DNA of 64,000 bases from an uncultured Anaerolineae bacterium (GTDB lineage: Bacteria; Chloroflexota; Anaerolineae; Promineifilales; Promineifilaceae), in NCBI GenBank assembly GCA_905479495.1, contig CAJQMR010000004.1, positions 113,420 to 177,419 on the forward strand, given 5' to 3'. Below, one piece after another: positions 7,259 through 16,419 of the stretch. Each line of letters opens with the position of its first letter. Position 1 is the stretch's first letter. The position numbers and the translations under genes are program-made. A model generated the notes under the pieces. The model was not told the origin of the DNA. It was given only the letters and a program-made list of their open reading frames with translations, and searched no databases.

Positions 7259-9742
7259 ATGAAAAAGTTGCGTCACCTCTTGCTCTTGCTCATCAGCCTG
7301 GGCCTGTTGGCCGTTGCCTGTGGCCAGGACCCCACACCCACCCCGCGTCCTAATAACGAGAATGACAATGAACAACCCACCGCCGAGGTTATAGAAGTCA
7401 CCGTGGTCGTTACGGCCACACCGGATGCCGACGCCCCCAGCGAAGCAACTCCAACGGCCACGCCCGCCGCTGCCGACGAAGAACCAACTGTCGATCTGGC
7501 CGATTTGCCCGGCCCGCCCGCCACCATCACCAACGACGAAGGTGGCGCAGTAGGCATTACGGGTGAAGTGGCCTATACCAACCCCTTCTTCAACGAGGGT
7601 GTGGCCGCACCCGTTGTCATTTTGGAAGATCAGGCTGGCTTTGTAGACCGAAACGAAGAGTATCTGATGCCTGTGGAATCCCAGACGTTGGGCCAGATCA
7701 CCAGCGATTTCTACACCTCGCCGTTTAACTACTCTATTGCCCTGCCCATCGAACCAAAAGGGGCCTTCCGCGATGTGGACAACGACGGCGAAGAGGACAC
7801 TGGTATACAGGTGTTTGCCATCGCCTACTGGAACAACACCTTTGGCGATCCCTTCCTGGAAGAACGTGACTTGGGCGGCGGTGGCTGGTCCACTGCCTAC
7901 GCCTCCACCATTGTGAGCGATGACCCTGATTTAGAACGGGAAATTGTGGGCGGCAAGTTCCTGGTGTATGCCCAGGATGGGCAGCAAGGCTTCCCCAGTG
8001 GTTTTGGCGATGATGGGCTGCTTTTCACCGAAGACGATCCCATCGTCACCCTGCCACAAGGGTACACGATTGTGGATATGGACAGCGAGCCATTTACCTT
8101 CGACCGCTCGCGCAATCCGGTGATTGACCTCATCGAGCCAGAAGGGGCTGCGCTGGTTGATTATTCCGACCTCAGCTACACCGAGGCGTTTGATGCATTG
8201 GTGGATCAGCTGAAAAATGAGTACGCCTTCACTGAGTACAAAGGCATCGACTGGGAAGCGCTGCGGGATGTGTTCCACGGCCGTTTTGAGGACGCCGACG
8301 CCAACAACGATGAGTTGGAATATCTGCGGGCGCTGCGTGACTTCTCCTGGCAAATTCCTGATGGGCACATCTCTGGCCCGTTTATTGGCGATGATTTTCG
8401 CGCGGCGGCCATTGGTGGCATTGGCATTGCCATTCGTGAACTGGAAGACGGCCGTATCCTGGTCAATTTCTTACTGGAAGATGGCCCCGCCGCTGAGGCA
8501 GGCATGGAACTCCGCGCCGAAATTCTGGAGATCAACGGCCAGCCCATCGCCGACTACATCAGCAACACCGTGAGCTATTTTGCCCCGTACAGCACACCGC
8601 ACAGCCAGCGGCTAGACCAACTGCTCTTTGCCACCCGCTTCCCCGTCGGCACAGAGGTGGACGTGACTTTCCAGAATCCTGGTGGTTCGCCGGAAACAGT
8701 GACGCTGGAGGCCGTAGGCGAAGTAGACAGCTTCAACTTCTGGCTGGAAGATGAAACCCGCGACGGCTTTGAGCTGCCGCTGGAGTATGAATACCTGGCA
8801 GATGAAGGGGTCGGCTACGTGCAGATTTTCAGCTTCCTGGACAACGATCTGCTTACCATCCAGCTGTGGGAACGCATGATTCAGAATATGAATGAAAACG
8901 ACGTCCCCGCGATTATCATCGACATGCGCAAGAATGGCGGCGGGCGCGGCTTTTTAGCCGACCAAATGGCCGCTTACTTCTTCGATGAGCCGTTAGTGAC
9001 AGGCAACACAGGCTTTTATGATGAAGAGCGCGGCGAATTCTACACCGATCCGGATGCCGAAGACGCCTTCTTCCTGCCCAGCGAGGAGTTTCGCTACAGT
9101 GGTGACATTGTGGTGCTGATTGGTCCTGACTGCGCTTCGGCCTGTGAGTTCTTCAGCTACGACATGACGCTGCAAGACCGGGCCACCATCGTGGGTATCT
9201 ATCCCACAGCCGGGCTGGGCGGCAGCGTTGATGACGTCGCCATGCCCGCCGACGAGACGTTCCGCTTCACCCAAGGTCGCGCCGTTGACCCTGACGGCAA
9301 TATCCACATTGAGGGCATTGGTGTGGTGCCAGATATTGTTGTGCCCTTAACTGAAGAAGCGCTGTTTGGCGAAGGCGATCTGGTTTTGGAAGCCGCGCTG
9401 GCCTACCTTAATGGCGAGAGTGCTGATGTGACCGATGGGGGTGAGTTGGTGTTGGGTGATTCGGTTACGGCCGTACTCAATCCCGGCGAACGCACCCGCT
9501 ACACGGTTAACTTGCTCAGCGGCGAAGTGGCCGGACTCCTCCTGGAAAGCAGCGACGATCAGCCGTTCATTCTTAGCGTCTACGACGAAGATGGCGAACT
9601 CCTGGCCGCCACCGATCCGGACACCATCACTGGCTTTGAAGGCCTGGAAGTGTCCTCAGATGTCACCTTCATTTTGGAAGTCTCTACGGAAGATGATGCA
9701 GCGGGTGGAGAGTATACGCTGACGATTGAAGATCAGAGTTGA
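7259..9742 (+). CDS. Exported S41 (C-terminal processing type) protease lipoprotein
   Basis: 827 residues with a lipoprotein signal and lipobox AVAC near residue 21, then a low-complexity Pro/Thr/Glu linker to about residue 85. A PDZ-like domain covers about residues 380-470 (GGIGIAI, DGPAAEAGM, ILEINGQPI). The S41 catalytic domain starts near residue 515 (VGYVQIFSF, IIDMRKNGGG). The nucleophile region GPDCASACEFFSY places the Ser near residue 627. A C-terminal beta-rich segment resembling a pre-peptidase C-terminal domain (SVYDEDGELLAATD, EYTLTIED) ends the protein. This is larger than housekeeping CtpA proteases (about 400-450 residues) and suggests an extracellular scavenging protease. The SD is weak (TTGGAGAAGAC). 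Confidence 0.88.
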   Translation: MKKLRHLLLLLISLGLLAVACGQDPTPTPRPNNENDNEQPTAEVIEVTVVVTATPDADAPSEATPTATPAAADEEPTVDLADLPGPPATITNDEGGAVGITGEVAYTNPFFNEGVAAPVVILEDQAGFVDRNEEYLMPVESQTLGQITSDFYTSPFNYSIALPIEPKGAFRDVDNDGEEDTGIQVFAIAYWNNTFGDPFLEERDLGGGGWSTAYASTIVSDDPDLEREIVGGKFLVYAQDGQQGFPSGFGDDGLLFTEDDPIVTLPQGYTIVDMDSEPFTFDRSRNPVIDLIEPEGAALVDYSDLSYTEAFDALVDQLKNEYAFTEYKGIDWEALRDVFHGRFEDADANNDELEYLRALRDFSWQIPDGHISGPFIGDDFRAAAIGGIGIAIRELEDGRILVNFLLEDGPAAEAGMELRAEILEINGQPIADYISNTVSYFAPYSTPHSQRLDQLLFATRFPVGTEVDVTFQNPGGSPETVTLEAVGEVDSFNFWLEDETRDGFELPLEYEYLADEGVGYVQIFSFLDNDLLTIQLWERMIQNMNENDVPAIIIDMRKNGGGRGFLADQMAAYFFDEPLVTGNTGFYDEERGEFYTDPDAEDAFFLPSEEFRYSGDIVVLIGPDCASACEFFSYDMTLQDRATIVGIYPTAGLGGSVDDVAMPADETFRFTQGRAVDPDGNIHIEGIGVVPDIVVPLTEEALFGEGDLVLEAALAYLNGESADVTDGGELVLGDSVTAVLNPGERTRYTVNLLSGEVAGLLLESSDDQPFILSVYDEDGELLAATDPDTITGFEGLEVSSDVTFILEVSTEDDAAGGEYTLTIEDQS

Positions 9743-9754
9743 TCGCTAAACCGA

Positions 9755-9803
9755 ATCGGTTATCGGTAATCGGTGGACTAGCTCCCGATTACCGATAACC
9801 GGT
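9755..9803. terminator. Bidirectional terminator-like hairpin between convergent genes
   Basis: The arm ATCGGTTATCGGTAATCGG (9755-9773) pairs with CCGATTACCGATAACCGGT (9785-9803) at 17 of 19 positions. It sits exactly between the convergent ends of the S41 protease and corA genes, touching the corA stop codon. There is no clear T-run. Confidence 0.65.
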
Positions 9804-10720
9804 CAAATCCAGTTGCGGCGATGCAAGTACCAAATAACGCCTGCTGTCAGCACAATGCCCACAATATTAATGAGATAAAAAGGCAAGGGGTGATTGCCAT
9901 ATGGCAGCGCAACATTCATGCCAAAAATGGTGGAAAGCACCGTTAGCGGCACAGTCAAGATGGTGATGAGCGTCAGCAGGCGCACCACGCCATCGATGTG
10001 ATGTGAAGCCAGGGTGTCAATTGTGTCCGACAGGCCGCTAATCACCTCTACATGCTCATTCAGCATCCCCAGCAGCCGGGTCAGGTGATCGCTCAAGTCG
10101 TCCCAGTACAAATCCAAATGGCCCTGGATAAAAGGCCAATCTCCCTGCTCCAACTCCTGCATCACATCTAGCTGCGGCCGTAAAATATGCCGAATGGCAA
10201 TGACGCCGCGCCGCGCCACGGCCATCTCGTACAAAAGCGCTTCCGTTTCTTCTTTGAACAGGTTCAACTCGATATGGCGAATTTGCTGATTCACCTTTTT
10301 CAGAATCGGATCGCAGTAATCGATCAAGGTTTTGATCACTTCGTAAAGCAGCGGGCTGGCCCCGCTGCCCAACAGTCGCTCGCGTTCGGCTGCATTTGTT
10401 TGGGCAGTTTCAAACAAGTGATTGAGCGGCTTAATGTTGCCCACATGAACCGTCACCAAGGTGCCCTTGGCGACAAAAATATCAATTTCGCTGGGGTAAC
10501 AAATGCGCTCATCACCATCCCAGCGCGGCAGTTGGGCTACCAGGAAGATATAGCCATCCGTAGCATCCAACTTGGGAAATTCCAATTCGGTAAGGCAGTC
10601 GCCTAAATGCAGGGGATGGAAGTTGGGGTACCGTTCAGTGAGGGTTTGCATATCCTCGTCGGTGGGGTGAATAATGTTTGTCCAAGTGACACGGCCGTGT
10701 TGTAAGATTTCAGTGCTCAT
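9803..10720 (-). CDS. corA: CorA-family divalent cation (Mg2+/Co2+) transporter
   Basis: 305 residues from ATG 10720 (MSTEILQHG). An open frame extends further upstream without homology-like sequence, so the shorter start was chosen; no strong SD is seen. The N-terminal cytoplasmic domain is followed by a long helical stalk. The C-terminus has two membrane helices with the signature GMN (STIFGMNVALPYG near residue 270). The short basic tail LHRRNWI is typical of CorA. The length agrees with the family (about 310-330). It forms pentameric Mg2+ channels in known relatives. It ends against the S41 protease gene and lies downstream of the nSTAND gene. Confidence 0.92.
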   Translation of the reverse strand: MSTEILQHGRVTWTNIIHPTDEDMQTLTERYPNFHPLHLGDCLTELEFPKLDATDGYIFLVAQLPRWDGDERICYPSEIDIFVAKGTLVTVHVGNIKPLNHLFETAQTNAAERERLLGSGASPLLYEVIKTLIDYCDPILKKVNQQIRHIELNLFKEETEALLYEMAVARRGVIAIRHILRPQLDVMQELEQGDWPFIQGHLDLYWDDLSDHLTRLLGMLNEHVEVISGLSDTIDTLASHHIDGVVRLLTLITILTVPLTVLSTIFGMNVALPYGNHPLPFYLINIVGIVLTAGVIWYLHRRNWI

Positions 10721-10787
10721 AGAGGAATATATTAGGGGAAAATACGGCCGTTGTCCATAACTTTCGCCCGGAAAAGCGAGTGGGTGA

Positions 10788-10826
10788 GTAAAAAGTGAAA
10801 AGTAACAAGAAACCCACTTTTCACTT
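10788..10826 (-). terminator. Rho-independent terminator of the nSTAND gene
   Basis: On the minus strand, AAGTGAAAAGT and ACTTTTCACTT form an 11-bp perfect stem around a 12-nt loop, followed by a short T-run. The stem begins one nucleotide after the nSTAND stop codon. Confidence 0.75.
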
Positions 10827-10827
10827 A

Positions 10828-13155
10828 TCACTGAAGTTCTTCCACCGGCACAGACGGATGCGGCGGCAAATTGGGGCAGGTTTGGCGGTACGGTTCCCCC
10901 GGTAAATACCGCTGCCACTCCGCCCAACTTAAATTGCGCCGCACCTTCTGGCAGCCAATATCAACCAGCTCTTCCAGGAAAACCCACAGCCGCACCGTTT
11001 GGTCAGCACTCCCACTGGCCAGCGTCTGCCCGTCCGGACTGAACGCCACCGATAAGACACTCGCCTCATGCCCGCGCAGCACCACCGGCTCCGCTTCTGG
11101 CTCGCGCAAATCCCACAGCTGCACCGTTTGGTCATCACTCCCACTGGCCAGCGTCTGCCCGTCCGGACTGAACGCCACCGACCTGACCCAATCCTCATGC
11201 CCGCGCAAGGTATTGTTGAAAAAATGGGCAGTCAAACGGGTCCGCAAGGCATCATCCAGCAGCCACTCAATATTTCCGGCAGCCTCCGCATTGAGTTTAA
11301 CCCCTTCAAGTGCCAACAAAGCCGCCAACTCTGTATCAACAGCCTGCTGTTCAACAACCACACTCGAAAGTGACGCCAAAGATTGTGCCAGAGCAATTCT
11401 TCGCTGTCGGTCTGCTTCAATTTGGGCAACTAACGCTTCTGCTTCTCGGGTTGTCGCCAAACTTGCATTTTCCACCGCATCAGCTTCAGCCGTACTCGCC
11501 GCTGCTTCAGCGCTCTCGGCCTCAGCCGCCCTCGCTTCAGCCAAATTTTCATTTCGAACAGCCTGTGCTTCGGCAGTAGTTCGGGCCACATTTTCTGCTT
11601 GCGTTGTGGCTTCGGCACTGCGGGCATCGCTGGCACTGCGATTAGCGTTACCAAAGAGTAAAAAAGCAACCACCGCCAACGTCGCCGCCAAAATCAATGC
11701 CCCGCGCAAATAAAGGGCGCGCTGGCGCAGTTTTTGGGCCGCATCCGCTTCCCGTTCGGCCCGGGCATTGGCTTCCGCCAGTTCATCCCGCTGCCGTTGC
11801 TGGCTGGACCGTAAGAAGTCAGCTTCCAGCTGGTTTAGGTGGAGGTCGCCTGTCTCTACCCAGTCACGGGTTTGGCTCAGTCGCCCCCCTCGGTAAAGGT
11901 AGCTGTCGTCCCGGTCATTGGCCTGCCACGCTTGCGCCGCTTCAGTCAACTGGCGGTGCAGGCGAAGACCTTCGCGATCTTCGCCCAACCAGCTTTGCAG
12001 GGTGGGCCATTCCCGTATCAGCGCTTCATGGGCCACTTCCGCCCCATTATTATCAGTGGTTAACAGGCGGGCATCGGCCAGGGTTTTTAGCACCTGCTCT
12101 ACCGCAATGCGCTCATCGTTTTGGGGCAGCAGTTCAGCTAGCTCGGCGCGTCGGCGGGTGTCCTGGGTGCCTTCGCCCAGCTCCGTCAGCCGCAAAAAGA
12201 TGCTGCGGGCTATTTTTTGCTGGTCGGCGGGTAGGCGCTGGTAGGTACTTTCGGCGGTTTTGGCAATCGCGCCCTGCACGCCGCCCGCTGCGGTGTAGCC
12301 CACCAGCGTCAGGCGGTTTTCGCCGGGGTCGCGCCGCTGCCACGTTTCCAGCAGGGCGTGGCTCAGCAGGGGCAGCGCGCCCGGTTCCGGGGTCTGGTTG
12401 TCCGCCGCGCCCACGTCGCGCAGCAAAATATCCACCAGGCCACCCTCAAACGTCAGGTTCGCTTTTTGGGCAGGCAGTTCAATCGCCGCCCGCAGCTCAG
12501 CCCCACTCATGGCCGGCACAATTTTTTGCTGCTGCTCCAGCAGGTGGTGCAGCGGTTGGTATTGCAGGCAGTGATGGTAAAAGTCGGCCCGCAGCGTGAG
12601 CAACACGGTAATCTGGCTCTCTTCGGCCACCGCCGCCACCAAATTTTCCACAAAAGCGGTGCGCTCGGCTTCATCTTTGCACAGGGTAAACAGCTCTTCA
12701 AACTGGTCGATCAGTAGCAGCAGGCGTTCCGCTTTGCTCTCTTGCAGCAAGCGGGCGGCATACAAACGCATGGCGCGGGGTTCTTTTTGCAGGTCATCGA
12801 TTAGCGTCGCCGTGGCCGTCACCGATTCGCTGTCGCGGGTGAGGCTGGTGGCTAATGCTTGCAGCGGGTGGCCCGTAGGGGTAATCAGGTGGATGGGCCA
12901 GTTCGTTTGGCGGCGCAGTTGGGGAATCATTCCGGCGCGGGCCACCGAAGATTTGCCGCCGCCAGACGCGCCCACCAGGGCTAAGAAGTTGGTTCCGTCA
13001 GCGATGCGATCCACCAGTTCGGCGCTGAGCGCCTCACGGCCGAAAAAGATTTCTTCGTCCGCTTCTTCAAAAGCCAGCAAGCCTTTAAAGGGTGCATCGT
13101 CATCGGCAATGTCGCGCAGAAATTCGTGGGGGGCAATGTTGGGGCGCTGTTCCAA
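10828..13155 (-). CDS. nSTAND NTPase with membrane helix, coiled coil and two WD40 repeats
   Basis: An ORF of 775 codons opened only by a TTG; it is really the continuation of the EAD1 module upstream (see 12981-13364), joined by a frameshift near 13150. The STAND ATPase has Walker A GASGGGKSS near residue 60 and Walker B LLLLIDQFEEL near residue 150. A winged-helix-like region follows (EVAHEALIREWPTLQSWL). One membrane helix comes at about residue 490 (LYLRGALILAATLAVVAFLL). An Ala/Glu-rich coiled coil precedes two WD40 repeats of 43 residues (VAFSPDGQTLASGS). The tail RRNLSWAEWQRYLPGEPY is typical of Chloroflexota and cyanobacterial STAND-WD40 proteins. Such proteins usually carry 7-14 WD40 units, so the array is short here. 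The likely role is a sensor or switch in a conflict or signalling system, inferred from family knowledge. Confidence 0.8.
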   Translation of the reverse strand: MEQRPNIAPHEFLRDIADDDAPFKGLLAFEEADEEIFFGREALSAELVDRIADGTNFLALVGASGGGKSSVARAGMIPQLRRQTNWPIHLITPTGHPLQALATSLTRDSESVTATATLIDDLQKEPRAMRLYAARLLQESKAERLLLLIDQFEELFTLCKDEAERTAFVENLVAAVAEESQITVLLTLRADFYHHCLQYQPLHHLLEQQQKIVPAMSGAELRAAIELPAQKANLTFEGGLVDILLRDVGAADNQTPEPGALPLLSHALLETWQRRDPGENRLTLVGYTAAGGVQGAIAKTAESTYQRLPADQQKIARSIFLRLTELGEGTQDTRRRAELAELLPQNDERIAVEQVLKTLADARLLTTDNNGAEVAHEALIREWPTLQSWLGEDREGLRLHRQLTEAAQAWQANDRDDSYLYRGGRLSQTRDWVETGDLHLNQLEADFLRSSQQRQRDELAEANARAEREADAAQKLRQRALYLRGALILAATLAVVAFLLFGNANRSASDARSAEATTQAENVARTTAEAQAVRNENLAEARAAEAESAEAAASTAEADAVENASLATTREAEALVAQIEADRQRRIALAQSLASLSSVVVEQQAVDTELAALLALEGVKLNAEAAGNIEWLLDDALRTRLTAHFFNNTLRGHEDWVRSVAFSPDGQTLASGSDDQTVQLWDLREPEAEPVVLRGHEASVLSVAFSPDGQTLASGSADQTVRLWVFLEELVDIGCQKVRRNLSWAEWQRYLPGEPYRQTCPNLPPHPSVPVEELQ

Positions 13156-13364
13156 AAAATAACTTCAGCCAGAGCTACCAGTCGCCGCTTTCGCTGGCAC
13201 GTTTCCACCAGCCCGCGCGCCTTGGCCGATTTGCCACCGGGCGGCAGTTCGTCAAAGTCCAGCGACAAGTCGAGGCAAAGCGTACGTATCTCATCGAGGC
13301 TGAAAGAAGCCACGATGGTTTTGTGCAGCTTAGATGGATCGATTTGAACGGCCGTAATCTTCAT
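12981..13364 (-). pseudogene. N-terminal EAD1-like effector-associated domain in shifted frame of the nSTAND gene
   Basis: From ATG 13364 (MKITAVQIDPSKL) residues 8-70 read as an effector-associated domain 1: LHKTIVASFSLDEIRTLCLD, then LDFDELPPGGKSAKARGLVE and RLVALAEVI. In this frame it runs into unrelated sequence and stops at 12981. The STAND frame continues with EQRPNIAPHEFLRDI. The two frames would join by adding one T (or a -1 slip) in the minus-strand run of six Ts at 13151-13156. EAD1 domains recruit effectors carrying a matching EAD1. Either the gene is recently broken, the run was misread, or slippage is used. Confidence 0.65.
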
Positions 13365-13468
13365 ATCATGGGCACAGGCAAGGTTGGAAACCAAATCGTA
13401 CCCATAGTGTAAAACCATCGGCAAAAATAGCAAATTGCCGTAGGGGCGAGGCTGCGCGGGAATGACAA

Positions 13469-15130
13469 TTAGGGGGTTTGGATTAATGGCAAATGAACCT
13501 GCACCTGGGTGCCGGGAAATAAAGGTTGGAGGGCGATACGGCCGTTTCCCCCCACCACAATCGCCTGCACAATGGCCAAACCCAACCCGTTGCCGGGAAA
13601 ATCGGCCGTGTTGCGTCCGCGATGAAAACGGCCGAACAGATGCGGCACATCTTCCTCTGGAATGCCGATGCCCGTATCGGTGATGGTGAGACAGGCAAAC
13701 TCATCCTCCTGCGCCAAAACAACCATCACTTCGCCGCCAGCGGGAGTGAACTTGAGGGCGTTATCCAGCAAATTTTGCACCGCCTGGCGCAGCCGCAGCG
13801 GGGAACCTTGCACCTGGAGCGGCGCATCGGGCAAGGTCAGGCCAAACTGGATGTCGCTTTGTTCAGCGCGGGAGGCAAACAGTTCGGCCGTTTCTTGCAG
13901 CAGTTGGTTCAGATTGACAATTTCGCTTTCACCGTTGCTGTGGGCTTCGATGCGCGACAAATCCAGCAGGCTGTTGGTGAGCGTTTGCAGACGCACCGCC
14001 TGCTCCTGCGCCCGCTCGATTTTAGCCGCCTGCCCCGGTTCCAAATCGGTCTGGCGCAGGGTTTGCAGATCGGTTTGCAGGGCGGTGAGCGGGGTGTGCA
14101 GCTCGTGGGCAGCGTCGGCGATGAACTGGCGCAGGGTGGTGATGGTGCCTTCCAATTGATCGGCCATCTTGTTGAAGCTGCTGCCCAGGGTGCCCAGCTC
14201 GTCCTGCCGCTGCACGGCCGTTCGTGCCGCCAAATCGCCATCGGCCATGCGGGTGGTCACGGAGGTGAGGGTTAACAAAGGGTTTACCAGCCGCCGACTG
14301 GCTCGCCAACCCACCAATCCGGCCAGCAGCACGGCCACCAATGAAGCAATCAGCCAGCCGCCAAAAACGCTTTGCAAAATGTCACGGCCGTAAGCTGGTC
14401 CCTGTGATAATTCCACAAAGCCCAGCAAACGGCCGTCTGTCGTCACGATGGGGTGGCGGACGGTGAGGTTGGAAACGGCCGTTTCCGACGCCGCCCCATC
14501 GCCAAAACCAAAGCCAAACTGGGTGCCAATCACCGGCAGCGCCTCGCCTGCGACCTCGCGGGTTACCGTTGTGGTGCGGGTAATCACCCCGGCAGGATCC
14601 ACAAATTCCTGTTCCACAACAACACCATTTTCAGACTGTGGCAACCCACCCGGTTCAATGATCTCCGTGACCACATTTTCTTCAACCGTCTCGCCAAAGA
14701 AGCCAGGCTCGATCACAATCGTCGATTCTGATACTTCCCTCACCGAATCGGACGCAGGCTGGTTGAAGGTCTGCTCAACGCCGTCCACTTCTACCGAAAC
14801 AGCAATTTGTGTGTTCTCATCCGCCAAGCGTGGATCGCCAGAATCGGCCAAGAGCAAGGAGTCATCCGCCGTCACAACGCGCACCCGCGTTTGCGACAAA
14901 AACGCCAGCCCCTTGATGGTTGCCTGCAACTTCCCGATGTCTATTTCATCTACGAAAGGTACAACACGCTCGCTCACTGTCTGTGCATTGCCAGCCAGGT
15001 AATCAAGCTCTTGCTGCCGGTAAAACTGCTGCAAAATGGTGAGCAAAGCAACCCCCAGGGCAATGGTGGCCAACAGCGCCACAGCGGCATAGCTGAGAGG
15101 TAAACGCCAACGAAGTGATTTTGGTATCAT
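13469..15130 (-). CDS. Membrane sensor histidine kinase (HAMP-HisKA-HATPase)
   Basis: 553 residues from ATG 15130, which has AAGGGA 7 nt upstream; the open frame extends further up only because of an intergenic repeat. Two membrane helices (about residues 10-35 and 258-278) flank an extracellular sensor region of about 220 residues rich in V, E and T. A HAMP linker follows. The HisKA motif AAHELHTPLTAL puts the phospho-His near residue 341. The ATPase has N box NLLDNALKFTP, G1 DTGIGIPEED and G2 GNGLGLAIV. It is the last gene of the exporter/paralog module on this strand. The OmpR-type regulator at 23288-23989, on the same strand, is the likely partner by proximity only. Confidence 0.93.
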   Translation of the reverse strand: MIPKSLRWRLPLSYAAVALLATIALGVALLTILQQFYRQQELDYLAGNAQTVSERVVPFVDEIDIGKLQATIKGLAFLSQTRVRVVTADDSLLLADSGDPRLADENTQIAVSVEVDGVEQTFNQPASDSVREVSESTIVIEPGFFGETVEENVVTEIIEPGGLPQSENGVVVEQEFVDPAGVITRTTTVTREVAGEALPVIGTQFGFGFGDGAASETAVSNLTVRHPIVTTDGRLLGFVELSQGPAYGRDILQSVFGGWLIASLVAVLLAGLVGWRASRRLVNPLLTLTSVTTRMADGDLAARTAVQRQDELGTLGSSFNKMADQLEGTITTLRQFIADAAHELHTPLTALQTDLQTLRQTDLEPGQAAKIERAQEQAVRLQTLTNSLLDLSRIEAHSNGESEIVNLNQLLQETAELFASRAEQSDIQFGLTLPDAPLQVQGSPLRLRQAVQNLLDNALKFTPAGGEVMVVLAQEDEFACLTITDTGIGIPEEDVPHLFGRFHRGRNTADFPGNGLGLAIVQAIVVGGNGRIALQPLFPGTQVQVHLPLIQTP

Positions 15131-15174
15131 CCAGTTTCCCTTACCAGACCCCAATGAATTTGCCCGAATCATCA

Positions 15175-15227
15175 GTAGCCGCGATTTCTTATCGCGCATC
15201 TGGCGCGCAGTAAGAAACTGCGGCTAC
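15175..15227. repeat. Intergenic inverted repeat GTAGCCGC...GCGGCTAC
   Basis: The outer arms GTAGCCGC and GCGGCTAC enclose further pairing (TTTCTTA with TAAGAAA, CGCGC with GCGCG), giving a 53-bp imperfect hairpin. It lies between the last DUF paralog and the kinase gene. It is one of several palindromic repeat families in the window. Confidence 0.65.
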
Positions 15228-15253
15228 GATTAACAATTTATACAGCGGTCTGA

Positions 15254-15784
15254 TCATCGTTCCACAGAGTATACCAGCACATCGGCCACCAGACGGTCGC
15301 CCCGCCGTGACCCCCAGGCAGAAATGCCCGTCAGATCCCCTACCTCTTCTAAAGAATCCATTTGCTGGATCACCTGCGGCACCGGGCCGGTTATCCTAGC
15401 CGTGATGGTGTCATCCCTGTAAATGAGCGTGTCCCTACTGATCACAATTTCAATCTCTGGGCCTTCATGATCCACCACAATCGGCCGTTCCGGATCATTC
15501 ATATCTATATTCTCGTGGTATGGGCCTGTGCCAATGATGATGGCATTATCCTGGCGACGAAGGAAGATGCCCCAGGCATCCGCTTCGCGCTCTGGCAGTT
15601 CGGCGGCAGGTATCACGCGATTGGCAAAAGTGAGGGCCGCTCCCTCATCCGTAATTTGCTCTTCCACGATATTGGCTGCTGGATTTTCTTGGGAGGCTAG
15701 CAGGCGTACGGCCGTAACCACCGCACTCGCCAACAAAACCAGCAACAGTAGCGCCAAACCACCCCACAAAATGGATCGTTTCAT
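15254..15784 (-). CDS. Membrane-anchored paralog 4 of the exporter-linked family
   Basis: 176 residues. An N-terminal membrane anchor (LWGGLALLLLVLLASAVVTA) ends with the shared VRLL motif. The conserved extracellular core follows: GIFLRRQDNAIIIGTGPY, then GPEIEIVISRDTLIYRD, then WGSRRGDRLVADVLVYS. The core looks beta-rich and somewhat like a DUF5666 OB-like barrel; this assignment is tentative. It is the most divergent of four tandem paralogs (15254-17560) that follow a MacB/HlyD exporter and precede the histidine kinase. Gap to the previous paralog is 11 nt, so one transcript is likely. Confidence 0.75.
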   Translation of the reverse strand: MKRSILWGGLALLLLVLLASAVVTAVRLLASQENPAANIVEEQITDEGAALTFANRVIPAAELPEREADAWGIFLRRQDNAIIIGTGPYHENIDMNDPERPIVVDHEGPEIEIVISRDTLIYRDDTITARITGPVPQVIQQMDSLEEVGDLTGISAWGSRRGDRLVADVLVYSVER

Positions 15785-15795
15785 GACACACCTAC

Positions 15796-16419
15796 CTACT
15801 CAAAGGCACCGCCACCCAGCGGGCCGTAAACCAACACCGTCGCCACAATGCGATCACCGCGCCGCTCGCCCCACACCTCTAACTCCAGATTACCCGAGAT
15901 GGCCTCGGGCGAATCCACCTGGCGCACCGCCTGCACCACCTCGCGCTCGCCGCTCTCTTGACCAGGCTGCAAGGTTAAATCCGTCACATCACGATAGATG
16001 ATCGTATCAGGTGTGAGCACCACTTCCAGCTGTGGCCCGTCTGTGCGGGGGATGAGGCTGGTGCTTTCCTGTCCGGTTTCGGGATCGACTTCGACGTCTA
16101 CTTCCAGATCGATGTTGCCCGTCCCTACCAGCAATGTGTTGTCCTCTCGGCTTGCCAACACGCCAAAGGCCGCCGATGGTTCATCGGGCAGCTCCGGCGC
16201 GGGCAAAATGGTGGTTTGCACCGCCACAGGCGGCCCGCCATCTTGGGAGGAGATGGATTGCATGACCCGACCACCGCCACCAGAATCGGCAACGGCCGTA
16301 TCCACTTCCCCACTTGCACTTTCAGGGACTAGCAGCCGAACGGCCGTAACCGCCCCACCCGCCAACAAAACGATGACCACTAGAATGGCCGCGCCAATCA
16401 AAATTCTTCGCTTACTCAT
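15796..16419 (-). CDS. Membrane-anchored paralog 3 of the exporter-linked family
   Basis: 207 residues. N-terminal anchor (RRILIGAAILVVIVLLAGGA) with VTAVRLL, then a Ser/Gly-rich linker. The family core follows: FGVLASREDNTLLVGTGNID, GPQLEVVLTPDTIIYRDVTD, QVDSPEAISG, LEVWGERRGDRIVATVLVYG. An insert of about 15 acidic residues near 105-125 (DVEVDPETGQESTS) distinguishes it. The start codon overlaps the stop of the preceding paralog by one base (TAATG), implying translational coupling. The function is unknown. It is likely extracytoplasmic and tethered to the membrane next to the exporter. Confidence 0.78.
   Translation of the reverse strand: MSKRRILIGAAILVVIVLLAGGAVTAVRLLVPESASGEVDTAVADSGGGGRVMQSISSQDGGPPVAVQTTILPAPELPDEPSAAFGVLASREDNTLLVGTGNIDLEVDVEVDPETGQESTSLIPRTDGPQLEVVLTPDTIIYRDVTDLTLQPGQESGEREVVQAVRQVDSPEAISGNLELEVWGERRGDRIVATVLVYGPLGGGAFE

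Noticed and set aside
11697..12599. 300-codon plus-strand frame opposite the nSTAND gene
   Set aside because: Arg/Pro/Ala-rich product typical of an antisense shadow of a GC-rich coding region; the minus strand has clear STAND motifs.
15131..15199. Longer N-terminus for the histidine kinase
   Set aside because: The extra codons come from the edge of the GTAGCCGC inverted repeat; the ATG at 15130 has an SD and is followed directly by the membrane helix.
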